From positions 15,454,531 through 15,518,530 of the forward strand of contig NC_091019.1 of assembly GCF_041296385.1 (NCBI RefSeq): DNA of 64,000 nucleotides, in the 5' to 3' direction. A program made the translations under genes and the position numbers. This DNA comes from Aphelocoma coerulescens. Its lineage: Eukaryota > Chordata > Aves > Passeriformes > Corvidae. Positions 1 to 11,093 of the stretch are shown piece by piece. The notes under the pieces were generated by a model, which made no database searches, had not been told where the DNA came from, and saw only the letters and a list, made by a program, of their open reading frames with translations. The first letter of the stretch is position 1, and each line of letters starts with the position of its first letter.

Positions 1-2278
1 ATTGAGTTGAGTTGTTACTGGTTCCATGCAGCTTCTCTGTATGACCTAGAGCTGGTTTTGACAGCACCTGCAGTGGTGGTGAGAGAGAGAAGGTTGTGAT
101 CCCTACTCTTGAGATGCATTTCCTCTGGGACATCATAGAAATCGTGCTCAGATTTCATGATTTGAAATCATGCCCATCTGCAGAGTAGGGCCAATGCCTC
201 TTCCCAGTCCTGGAGGCAATCTGAGGGTGAGCACATTAATGACAGTGTGAGGACACTGCAGCAGTGAGCCCCTTGGGGAGAGCTTTGGAATAAATGAGAC
301 AAACACCTTGTGTAGGGGGATATAAAGGAATCTGTTTGGGCAAATGTCTTCCTCACAAATGCTGTGCAGGAATATCAGCCAGTCTAACAGAAACCTGACT
401 GCAAGTTTGTTTTAAAACTATTTTTAAATGTTTAAGACTTAATATAAAATGTGTTGGCATTAGTGTATTTGTAGAAGTGCTTCAGTTCCACTTAAGCACT
501 GGATATCCATTTACATTCAGGAATGTATCACTCCTTTATTAAATATATACTCCAAGGCCCTAACACAGTCTCCAAGTAGCAGTTCTACATTCATGTATTC
601 TTTATCACTTCTGAAACATTTAGTTCTGTGTAAAACATTTAAGTTCCTTGCTGTCTCTAAGTACTGTGGCAGCCGTGTGCATGGCCAGAGAAGACAAAGA
701 TGAACTGTTTATTAACATATTAATTAATGTTTTAAAATTCAGCAAGTCATTTTAAATGACATAGATACAAAGACATCTTCATACAAAAGTGGTTTTGGAC
801 TAAATATAACTTACTTGAAGACAGTAAGCCTAAATATGTGGGAAGACCAGAATACTGCTCAAACTGGTCAAAAGAAGCTACGTGTTTGCCTTAAAAAAAA
901 ATTGTTTACTGGCAAAAATTTTAATGTTTTTCTTGCTTTTAGGTAGCCAGACTCTTCTTAACATTTTTTCCAAATTCTTTGCAAGGGGTAGTAGCTCAGT
1001 TATTCGATAGCTAACTGACAATAATTAGCCTATTATGATGATTAATGCTTATTCAGGACATTTAATTTGCATGCTATAAGCACAGTGAGACAGCTAATTT
1101 GAAGTTATGCCAAATACAGTATTTAGTTTTTATATACAACATTTGTTTGCCTTTCCAAATATAAAATAATTGACAAGAATAATCATAGCTGAGGATGTTA
1201 GGTTAGCAAGTTTTCATTTCTCTTTTTAATAACAATGATGTGTTACTTAGTGAACCAATTAGCAAGGTAAACTTTACTTGCATTAAAAAATGCGTAAGGC
1301 TAAGGAAGTATTTCTAAATTGTAGTTAATGGAATGTCAACAAAGATGCATATTCTGTCATTTTTGCCCAGGTGAGAACCATCTGTCCTAGACAGATAGCA
1401 TTTCTCCAACTTTTCACAAGGAAGAAGGATACAAGGTCATTTTTATGCACCTTGTAATGAGGATTGACTTTATGAAAGTCAATTAAACTACTAGGCCTTA
1501 GCCATAGTTTCAAAGAAATAGACAGTGAAAGAATAAATGTCTTTAATCATGGTTACTAGAAGCCTTCACTTTTTTCCTCAGTAAATGCCTACATATTCAT
1601 GTGGAACTTGCATCTTGTTCAGGGTATTTGGAGGGGCAAATTTGCCTTGCTGCTTCTGATTGCCTGGGTTCTTTGACCCAGACAGCAGAGCACACTCTAA
1701 AATGTGATGCTCTTCTCCGAAAGCTTCAGTGTCTCTGGATTTGAAGCTTAAGTCTCCTCAAGTGTGCTTCAAAAGAAAATGCCAAAAGGGGAAACATGTA
1801 GGGGCTTGTAGAAGAAAAAGAATGTCTGCAGTGTTGTCTGGAAATTGATGTGGTGCCTTTGGAAGATAAGGGAAAAGACATGTTTCTTTACAGGAAACGT
1901 CGATGTTTCCTTCAAAGTCTTACTTAGGCTTCAGCCTTTGAAGCAGTATGCATTGCAAAATTCCTTCATGGTCCTCATATTAGATAGCACATCTACATTC
2001 ATGTACCAGTCCAACCAGTCATCTAATCATCTCTGCTTAATAAGTATTTCTGCTTGTTTTCTGCAAAAGGCACTTCTGGCTGTTCTCTCCAGCTAAGCGA
2101 ACATCTGGACTGCAGGTCACTGATGAGAAGCAGAAGCATCTATCTTTTGTGTAGTGCCCTAATTTATTTTTTAAAATTTTTGGTTTTTTACCATCTATCA
2201 ACCTCAGATTTGAAATACCTGGGATATGTTACAGTATATTTATTCTTGTTCATACCATTGTTTCCTCAAACTGCTGAG
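1..2278. other. No gene seen; AT-rich non-coding
   Basis: Contains an octamer-type ATTTGCAT at 1065-1072 and a 7-bp-stem palindrome gtcattt-t-aaatgac at 746-760. Short frames are AT-driven and carry no domain. Confidence 0.6.
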
Positions 2279-2317
2279 GAAGCAAAGCGTCTGGATGTTT
2301 CTGACTCTGAGGAATAA
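2279..2317 (+). other. Candidate 12-codon terminal coding segment, unidentified
   Basis: After an acceptor-like ttgtttcctcaaactgctgag (to 2278), 12 codons run to a TAA and encode EAKRLDVSDSEE. The acidic serine-rich tail SDSEE is typical of the C-termini of many eukaryotic proteins, and the codons are GC-balanced unlike the AT-rich surroundings. The upstream part of this frame (from 2054) is hydrophobic, AT-driven and not convincing. Without homologues the call stays tentative. Confidence 0.15.
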
Positions 2318-2639
2318 GAGGGAGAAGAAACAATTGTTCTCCTAGAGGTGATGGCAAGACCCCAAGCCTCTGTTGCTTGCCCAGAGTCCTTTTAACCTTT
2401 TGTTATTTGGAAGAAGCTGGCAGTCTGTATTTATCTGTGTGAAAAATAGTGCACCTATTTCTATCCATTTGACCTCCCCTCCCCTGAAATGATCACAAGC
2501 CAGCCATGCAGGTCATATCCAGCACTTACTCCAGCACTTCCACTTTCTTGCTGAGGCCCAGTCACAGCATTTACCACGCTCTTACAAGGAGCCAATTAGT
2601 GTGCCCTGAATCCATTAAAGTAGAACAGAGCAGCTATGC

Positions 2640-2880
2640 CTGCACTACTAACTAAGCAAGACCAGGCATGGACTTGTGTGCATCCACAGGGCTTCGGTGC
2701 CCGTGGCCATGGCACGATTTTTGTCCTGGCCCAGGCTGGCCCTGCCCTCGATGATGCCCAGGTGTGGGGCAGGGGTTTGCGGAGGTCCTTTAATGAGCAG
2801 GGTGAATGAGGGCTGCTCCCATGGTGGGGGTGCAAAGAATTTGGCCCACAGACAGGAGCCATGCTGCACCTCTTAGGGCT
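2640..2880. other. GC-rich patch of unknown origin
   Basis: About 240 bases stand out as GC-rich, with five CpGs (in ttcggtgcccgtgg, cacgat, cctcgatg and tgcggagg), inside AT-rich DNA. Reading frames of 66 codons on the plus strand and 73 and 111 codons on the minus strand overlap here, which is expected from a low stop frequency in GC-rich sequence. The patch could be a decayed processed gene copy, an old repeat or a regulatory element. No protein family is recognised in any frame. Confidence 0.3.
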
Positions 2881-4479
2881 TTGTCCCTTTTGTTTACAAT
2901 TACAGCCATAGAAAAAGGAGAAACTGTTCACAGTTTCTCAGTAAGAATATGGGGAATCACTGGTTATCCGCCACCTACTTAGATCCTCTTTATTTTATTT
3001 TTCTATTACATCTCCCAATACTTCATTACCACCTTTGTAACTTAGAGGAGTGCAGGGACCAATTTAAAATCCATTGAAAGGGTCTTGGGCTTTCTGTAGT
3101 GGCTCCTGGATCAGGGCCAGGGGGTATAAACTGCTAGTGGCAAGTTTACAACAGTGCTCCCTTTGTGGGTGCCACTGCTGGGGCTTACTGAGGTGGCTGA
3201 ACACTTTAACAAAAGTGATTTTGCAGATTAACCCTGTGACAAGCTGTGTGTTCTCAGTGGGAACTCTTCCAAATTTTTAAAAACAATTATAGTTCTCTAT
3301 CCATGAACGCTGGACTATCACATTCTGCCAACACATGGAAGCTTCAGAGAGGATTTTTTGGGCTATGCTGAATCTCCCTCTGTCTTTGTATTCAAACTAA
3401 TCTAATCAGAGATTAATTTGCTACTTGCTTTATTATCCCCATATTCAAACACACACAATGCAGTATTTTGTGAGCTTACTTCTGAAATAGATTCTAGCAA
3501 GCTTAAAAAAAAGAATAGCCTCCTTGCACTGCATATATACCCACTTAGCACTATGCTAGTCATGCATTAAAAATACTTCTGATCTGGTATTACCAAGGAA
3601 AATTAACTGTAAACTGAAAGGAAAAGTGGTGCACCACACTTCAGTCTCAATCCTACTCTTTCAGTCTTGTATTTATTCAAGTCAAGTGTAATATAAGTAC
3701 ATTAGTCAGTAATTTGGTTTTTACTTATTCACAGGCAAAAATCATCATTTCCTTAGTTTGATAAAAATTGTTCTGATGGAAATGCAAATCTTCAGGAGAA
3801 GTTCTGACACGGTTTAAATGGTCCATTGCATGTTTTTGATCACTTATATGAAGTCAAGGACTACCTCACTTGAAGCAAAACTCTCAGTTAAACCAAAACA
3901 TGAAACATGTTCTTGGGAGAGCAGCTGCCTAAGAAAAGTATTGTGTTAAATTCTACCTATGCTGGTAGTTGGAAAGCAAAGAGGTTGCATTACTAATGGA
4001 TAAATCAAGCTGATGAATTATTGCAACAAAATCTTTTTTAAAAAATTGAAACTGTTCTTAGTTGAAACGTGTTGAAGCTCAGAGAGTAGGTTCACAGTAG
4101 GTTTTCTAGTGAGGGATTATTTTTTTTGTTACAGATGGGATCATTTGTGGTTAGGTTTCATTTTTACTGTTGTTGAAAACTTAGCTTAAACTTGTCCTTG
4201 TGAAGCTGGGAAGTGCTTGATATATTTGTGCAGCCTTGAATTCACCGTGCACAAACAAAAAATCCAGCCATGTGGAAGTTGCAGTGATGATTTCCCGGCA
4301 ACCAGTGGCTTGTGGCTTGCAAAGCATTTTTTTTACTATTTCAGTTGTGATTTGCTACATTCTGCTCTTTTTTTTTACATAACATGTAAAGGTCTCTTGT
4401 TGTTTGTGTATCATTGATACAATTCTCCTGCTACCAAAAGCAAAGAAGGCAGTAGTGCTTTGAATAGAGGGTGCCTGAT
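2881..4479. other. No gene seen; AT-rich non-coding
   Basis: No repeat family or exon-like segment is recognised. Isolated frames of 66-68 codons at 3074-3280 and 4217-4417 have no recognisable features. Confidence 0.6.
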
Positions 4480-4990
4480 TGATAAGCTAGTTGCAGCCAA
4501 ACCTGCTCTGCCTAATTGTCTTTCAAATGCCCTCATTAATCAAACAGAGGGGTAACGCTGACAGGAGGGCTGTCACTGTTTTCATGATTTCCTACCACTC
4601 ACCTCGCAGTGTGAGACCTGGCTGCGTACCCAAATCATGGCCTTTAAAGCAGTTCTAATGCCTGCTCACTGCAGAGCACACCTGGCTTTGGTGGGATGGG
4701 GGCCTGCCCAACTCTGAGGCATGATCTATCCCAGGAGACCAATTTAGCAGTTATTTAATGATTCATAGCTTGATGTCTGGAAATGAGTGCTCCACACGAT
4801 AACATACATAAACAAATTTAATTAGTTTTTGCCTTTTTTGCATAAGTAGCCACCAGTGTATTAAAGCTGCAAACAAAACAGGTAGGCTGCCTGGAAAGTC
4901 ATTGAAGCTGGTTAACAGCAGATCTTTGTAAAAGGCTATGGTGCTTTCTTTCATCTGCTGATAGTCACTGATGACTCTTTGGTCAGGTCC
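4480..4990. promoter_or_regulatory. Candidate conserved non-coding element
   Basis: This block combines intact homeodomain-type motifs and retained CpGs with no repeats or long homopolymers: tgattgataagctag, gcctaattgtctttcaaatgccctcattaatcaaac, and further on aaatttaattagttttt. That texture is common in vertebrate developmental enhancers. The call rests on appearance only. Confidence 0.25.
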
Positions 4991-7689
4991 TGAAGTTGCT
5001 GGGTTTGCTTATTAAGGACAAGGGAAGCAGCTGTCTCAACTATCTTCTGCCTAGGTGCTGGCATTACCTACCTACAGCAAAACTTGGTAGTCTCTCATCT
5101 ACTTCCCTTCAAAGCTGCAGAACATAATACTTTTTTGGAACTGCTTTAAAAGGATCTGCTTCGTATATTTCCTGTTTGCAATCTATTAGAAATATTATTT
5201 AGTAAACATCAACCTGAGTTATTGTTCAGAGATAGGGATTTATATATTTGCATTTTTATTGAATGTACATGAAAACGTTGCAGAATTATTTCTAGTTGTG
5301 CACATTACAAAATAGGGCAAAATATTTAATGCTTAAGAAAGCAAATTGAAAGCTTAAGGGACGGAATTTTTTTTTTTTAACCTTCTTTTGCAACATTGCA
5401 TAATTAACACTGGTGATGTATGAAGTGAATGGGGGCTTGTTTCTCTGCTGTTAAGTGTTTCATATTCTCTGTGGAGCAGAATTCTAGAATTGATAGTCCA
5501 GAATAATATCTTGTCATTCTCCTAAGCAATATAAGTGAATATATTTTGCATGAAAAAGTTGTATTTTGCATATATTCATATTAAGTGAAATTCTTACTTT
5601 AATAACATTTCAGGGCTGAAAATTATTCAGCAAAACACATACAATTATTTTATACTGGAGAGTTTCTTTGGACTCTAGACAGCAGAGCAATATACCTTGT
5701 CTTTTCTTCTTCATCTGGGAATAGCTTCTACCCACTGAGTGGAATATTTACTCCTATGAAAGGTGCCTTTTTCTTTAATAGGGCAGTTTGAGCATAATTT
5801 TTTGCAGATTTTGGTTTTGGATTACAAACTGTCTAAACCAGACACCTTGTTTTCCTGAACACGCAGAGGAAAAATCTTAGCATGGAACACATTGGTTCCA
5901 GGAATCCTGCAGTCATCACTTTATAAATGTGCTTGATCTCAGGCTTGAACAAGGGGGACCAAGTCATGATTTAAGATCATATTCTGCTATCCAAAAGTGA
6001 AATTCTGTCTCCAGCAAGTTCAGTGGAAACTTCGTTATTGGTCTCAGTGGGGCCAAATTTTATTTTTGTTGAAGTATTGAGAACCTTGAAAGCAATTTAG
6101 ACTGGGAGAGAAGGTGGGAACTGGGGACAAATTGCTTTTGACCTTTTTATTTTAGAAATTTAACAGAGACCATTGGCTCATTTCTGCCAGTACCTCCCAA
6201 CACCTATCAGAAAATGTATTTTCTCTGAGTCACTATTAATTTTATATCATGGCATTTTATTTTATTATGAGAGACAGGGTTCCAAGTGGTGTGATTTATA
6301 GGACACACATACCTGGGTAGATACTGCCTCCTGTTTTCTCTCCTCTATAACCCAAAACAAAGACCTTAAAGGGATATATTAAAATCAAGACACCTGCTCC
6401 TAAAATTTGACTGACTTTAACAAAACCAGAAGGAGGTATGTAAACATTTCCAAAGGCCTATGATTAATCTAATGAACTCATTCAATGCCTGTAAGTTGGG
6501 CTCTGTGGGCACTCATAAGGATTTTTGATTAGTGTCATCGTGCCCCCTATAAATCTATTTTCTCAGGAGTTTATATCTCGGTCATAAAAACTTGTCCTGC
6601 AGTGAAAGGTCTTGGCCTACTGGCAAAATTATTACTATTCTTACTGCATTCGAAAAGCAATCCTTGCATCTTGTTCCCATCCTCTAGAAACACTCTTTCT
6701 TTCTTTTTTTCTTCTGTGTATAATGCAGCCCCAACCCATTTGTTTGGTAATTTAATTAGGTAATATTAATCAGTATACATATCCTTTCTTACACAGATTG
6801 TGGACTGAACAGTTATAGCCTTGTTACTGTTACCTGGCTGCTTGTGTTGACCCCTGGCAGACTTAGTCCATAGGGCCCTCACTTGAGAAAATCTGTCAGC
6901 GCATCTGCTTGGATTTCTGTTTTCTGTTTCAAATTTGGGTTCCCTGAATCAGGATAACCCTTTAAGATACAGTGAGGAATCAAATTTTGTATTTAAGTGT
7001 CTTCCCAAGAGCTACAAGAGGTCACACCATTTTAAGACTTCACATATGGGTTCTTCAGCTGTGACCCAGAGCCCTTTCAGGCCTGGTTATCTGAAGTTTT
7101 GTATATGTTGAATGTGGCCCACAGGTCTCTTAAAGAGCACAGATGATATTTGACAGGATCTACAAAACAGATGAAACAGTGACTACTTTATTTTGAGACT
7201 GGCCAGAGCCTGCTGCTCAGAGTTAGTACAGGTACCACCTTGACAATTTGTTGCTGTGTCTGCTCCTTAGGGAAGAGCAGTGCTGGACAGTGCTGCCTTC
7301 CGTGTAACAGGTGATGTTCTTGCTGTCCAGGCAAATGAAAACTTTGTTTTTGTTCTGACTGGCCTCCTAGTGGCAGGGATTCCCCTCTGCAGCCAGCTCA
7401 ATAAAGCATTTGCATGGGAAGTAAATTGTTAGTGATTTATGTTTTGGGTTTGTCTATAGAATATTCAGTGAAATTGTTGTTGAGAAAAGCGCTCTGCTAT
7501 TCCCATTTAAGATCAGGCATGGGCTTTAGCTAAACCAATGCTTTATTTCTTTGTGGGACTGTTGTGAATCATGCAAAAAAGAAAAATTGCAGAGTGCTTC
7601 CCTAAAAGAAATGTAGTGTAGTATCTGATTGCAAGTAGTTAAGAGCAACAGGGCTTAAAAAGTGCTAAAATTGAGGAAGTGAGTAGGAA
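4991..7689. other. No gene seen; AT-rich non-coding
   Basis: Octamer motifs ATTTGCAT occur at 5246-5253 and 7408-7415. The second sits in a complex segment (caataaagcatttgcatgggaag) that may be conserved. The stretch near 6035-6060 (tattggtctcagtggggccaaatttt) faintly resembles the centre of the palindromic repeat at 14125, too weakly to annotate. Confidence 0.55.
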
Positions 7690-7947
7690 TTGGTAGATGA
7701 CAATTCCTGTGCCAGTTGGGCGTCTGGAGGCAGCACTATTCCCAGCCTGGCCACGCTGGGGCTGGCTTCTGCCTTCGCAGGAGCAGGAGAGGAGAATCTG
7801 CCACGGGGCAGCTGCAGGAAGATCAGTAATCAGATCCCTAATAACTTGAGTGACTGCTGCAGGCACACTTTGGAACAAATAGATTGCACCCTGGCAACAC
7901 AGTGCAGAGTGATGGTGTGGGTTAGGCAGACCGAAATAACTGGATAG
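7690..7947. other. Moderately GC-rich block, enhancer-like or decayed
   Basis: This block includes four CpGs (ggcgtc, cacgct, ttcgca, cacggg) and overlapping short frames on both strands (85 codons plus, 79 codons minus), with no recognisable protein. The part at 7825-7870, with agtaatcagatccctaataac, has the look of conserved non-coding sequence. No firm function can be assigned. Confidence 0.2.
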
Positions 7948-8164
7948 AGTTGAATGAAACTGATTAATTTTTCAATACTTTTAGCTGGTCGTGTGCCAAA
8001 ACTTATTTTCTTCTATCTAGCAATCATAGTTGTGATATATTAAGAATAAATAATATTATAAGGGAGTTTTCATTAGTAGTAAAAAGGCTATTTCATCTTA
8101 CTTTTCCTTTTGTTTTTCTCATGTATAATTTAAACTATGACTTTAACAGTTTATTAGCTACAGC

Positions 8165-8200
8165 TTTTTTTAAAAAATAAACAAACAAACAAGAAAAAAC
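8165..8200. repeat. A-rich AAAC tract
   Basis: T run, A run, then ataaacaaacaaacaag: the complement of the GTTT tracts elsewhere in the window. Confidence 0.8.
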
Positions 8201-8270
8201 CACTCAAACCATACAAAAACAAGGTGGTAATATAATACTTAAATGACCATTTTGGGTTTTTGTGTTGCAG

Positions 8271-8339
8271 AAAAAATGTTACTCGTTCAGATCTGGTGAG
8301 GAAGAGGTGGGAATACATTGGTGGAGAAAGACATACATG
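8271..8339 (+). other. Candidate short exon (69 bp), unidentified
   Basis: A pyrimidine-rich stretch ending ttttgtgttgcag (to 8270) is a good 3' splice site, and gtaagaa at 8340-8346 after ATG is a near-consensus 5' splice site. The 69 bases between them are divisible by three. Two frames are open throughout. Reading from the second base gives a charged, tryptophan-containing peptide (RSDLVRKRWEYIGG in the middle) that looks more protein-like than the surrounding frames. An alternative donor, gtgagg, lies at 8295. I do not recognise the peptide and see no partner exons nearby, so this may be chance. A 64-kb AT-rich sequence will contain some such splice pairs. Confidence 0.25.
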
Positions 8340-8580
8340 GTAAGAATTTGTCACTAAAGAAAAAACATACAGGACTGTCATCTATGTTAAATGCTGATAG
8401 CTCATGGATTAGACTTTATCTGAGGGCTTATTTGTCCTTTAGGTATGTATACATCTGTGAGTACAGTGCTAATGGTGATTATTGCTCTGATGGATCATCT
8501 GCCCAAAAATAATAATTGAAAGGACTTTCCTGAGTTTGTAACATTAGCTTATCCCATGGGAAAAATGCATAGATGAGAAG

Positions 8581-8602
8581 ATCTCCATTATGAAATGGAG
8601 AT
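8581..8602. repeat. Short perfect hairpin
   Basis: atctccatt (8581-8589) pairs with aatggagat (8594-8602) around the 4-base loop atga. No associated function is visible. Confidence 0.45.
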
Positions 8603-9089
8603 GTATGGAGCAGTTTCTCTCTCGTTTGGTATTGTCCAGTATTTTGTTTGTTTTTATAAAGGCTTAACAGTAAAAACTGAAATTTTATATCAAACTTCAG
8701 CAGAAAAATATAGTTACTGGTGAAAGATGCTTATTGGATTTTGGTTTATAATAACAAAAGTATTTGGTCTGAAAGTGCTTTAGTGATGGATTCAGAACAG
8801 CTATCTGGTGGAAGTCAGCTCTGGAAAGGACATAAGAAACCCAAGAGTTATTACTTCAGCAAAGTCAAACTCATTTATGCCTTTTAATTGTTTTTACTGT
8901 GTGAACTTACCCTCTTGAAACTATGACTGATTAAAACAAAGGTGTTGTTTCTAGAAGGGACAGGATTGTGAAAGTCAACTGAAATATTACCCGGGAGTTT
9001 GGTATGAAAATTTTCATTTCAAGGAACAGACACCTAACACTGCTAATTTGTCAGAGATGCTGGGTTTGACCTCTGGTGAGTGAGATCTT

Positions 9090-9330
9090 TGTGGGTGACA
9101 TTCAGATGTCTTCACCAAGACATAAGAAATGTAGATATCAAAGGCTGGGGAAGTCACCCCAGATTCACTTTACAGTCAATTGAGGAAAAATGGGCACCTT
9201 CAGAGAGTGATTCATCTCAGCCTAAAATAGGCAGGTCAGACAACTTGCCCCCTGGAGATGCCTGTTTCTCACCATTGAGTGTAGAAAAGCCTACAGTGAC
9301 AAATTCAGAATTAAATGTGTAACCTTTCAG
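9090..9330 (+). other. Open, repeat-like or coding-like segment, unidentified
   Basis: An 80-codon plus-strand frame from 9080 ends at 9322 with a polar tail (PTVTNSELNV). The DNA reads like the old avian interspersed repeats that carry 'ggctggggaagtcaccccagattcac' and 'aaataggcaggtcagacaac'. I cannot name a family. An acceptor-like attcactttacag lies inside it. Repeat remnant seems more likely than coding exon. Confidence 0.25.
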
Positions 9331-10503
9331 TGTCTAAAGCTAGGTTAGATGAATCTCACCATGAGGTAAAAAGGACAGGCTCTGCCAGCTGTGCTAGTGG
9401 TGAATAACAGCTTCCTGGGGTGCTCCAGTGGGACTGTTTTTGGAAGGAATTGAAAAGGTCTGGCTGAGAAGTTCTGGGGGGGTTCCCAAGACGAATGATC
9501 CCAATGATGATTTTTGGGGTTTGTTTAATTTTTAGTTTCATTGGTAGTAGGTAGTTTTCTTTTTCTTCCCCCCTGTGGAATCCTAAAAATGAAGGTGTCC
9601 TTTATTCTGTTGAGTGGTAAAAGTTGCTGTGGGATTTCTTTTTAAAAGCCAATGGCTGTCTATTATTTGTTGTCCCATTTCCCTTCCCCATTTGTAGTGT
9701 TGCAGAATGCAGATACAAAGTGGCTACCCTGTTAATCCAGTAAGCATAGAGGAAGTGGGTAGAAGCTTTTTAAAGCCTGGCAATGTACACTGGTCTTGGA
9801 GGATGTCTGTGAGATTGAAGATCCAGCTACATTTGTAATCAAAATCCTTGCCTGTTTAAAATTTAAAAAAAACCAAAAATTCAGAAAGACATGGGAATGA
9901 ATTGTTGTGGCTGCTTTATACATTTGCTATTAATGGAGTTAATCCAGGAAGGATATAATATGAAAATATTTAGAGAAAAATTGTGGTTTTGTGTAGTTTA
10001 CAAATTAGGAAAACAAGGTTGCTCAGCAGACCCTTGCTTTAAAAAGAATTGCCCTGAGCACTGAGCTATACTGTGATAGAATATGTTCAGCCTTTTAGGT
10101 CACAGGATACTTTCCATGCTGAACTCCTGTAAACACAATTTGAACATAACAGGAGCATGACGGCTTTTTTGCTCCCCAGAAATCCCCAGAAGTGGGAGGA
10201 TGGAAAAAGTCCCAATAGTATTTATGACTTTTATTTTCTGTTGTTCAGAGAACATGCCAAACATAAAATAATTAGAACTTTGTGCTCGAGGTCATACTGG
10301 TTCAGTGAATTTATACCTGAGCTGATGTTTTTGGTTACAGAGTGTTCTGAATTTCCTGACAGTCATGGAAGTGGTAAAGTGGCTCAATAGTTCAACACTC
10401 TTGTAACCTGCTGTTATTTGTTTTTATTGAGGTTTTTTCATGTCTTGACAAATACTAAAAATAGGACATAGATTGTCCCAAATCTTGAATGTACCAAGTG
10501 ACT

Positions 10504-10524
10504 AAAAAAAAAAAAAAAAAAAAA
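10504..10524 (+). repeat. Homopolymer A, 21 bases
   Basis: An uninterrupted run of A. No retroposed gene was found directly 5' of it, so it is not called as a processed-pseudogene tail. Confidence 0.95.
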
Positions 10525-11067
10525 TCTAACAGACATATAGGAAGGAAGCTTAAACTTTTACAACTTCTTACATCTTCTCTTACTCATATGTCCACAAACT
10601 AAGTCCCTTCTTATTTAAATATTTCCCTGTATAACCTACCACATCAAATGTTCTACGAGTTTAGCTGCTTGTAATTTACCAGGAGAACAAGAGGAAAGTG
10701 CATAGAAGGCAGGCTTCCTACTTTGAACTGAAATTGTGCACTGCCTTCATTAATAGTGGTAGGATCTCTAAGCAAACAACATCAACGAGTGTTTGTAAAT
10801 TTAAATTCAGCCAAGCATGCTGTGTAATACTCTGTATCCCTCTTCAGACAACTCAGAAATGAGGTAGTTCTGAGCATGTGCTGGCAGTTGTGTGCATGTT
10901 GCTTAATCACTCTTGTGTGTACAACTTATGGGCTGCTTCACCTACATTTACTTTTCATTTAGCCCTTTTCAGTTACCCATTCAAAAATCTTTGAAGACTG
11001 TTCCTCAGTCCTGTAATCTCTCTTCATTGCAAATGAGTAGAGCCACAAAGAGAACTTGAACAGAATT

Positions 11068-11093
11068 CATTCTCTTCTGTGTAAAAGAGAATG
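11068..11093. repeat. Short perfect hairpin
   Basis: cattctctt (11068-11076) pairs with aagagaatg (11085-11093) around the 8-base loop ctgtgtaa. Two further outer pairs are possible, one a G-T wobble. It is too short for a microRNA precursor. Confidence 0.45.

Noticed and set aside
10504..10524. A run as a possible poly(A) tail of a processed pseudogene
   Set aside because: No exon-like or GC-richer sequence precedes it and no target-site duplication was seen.
11068..11093. Hairpin as microRNA precursor
   Set aside because: The stem of 9-11 pairs is far shorter than the roughly 22 pairs or more needed.
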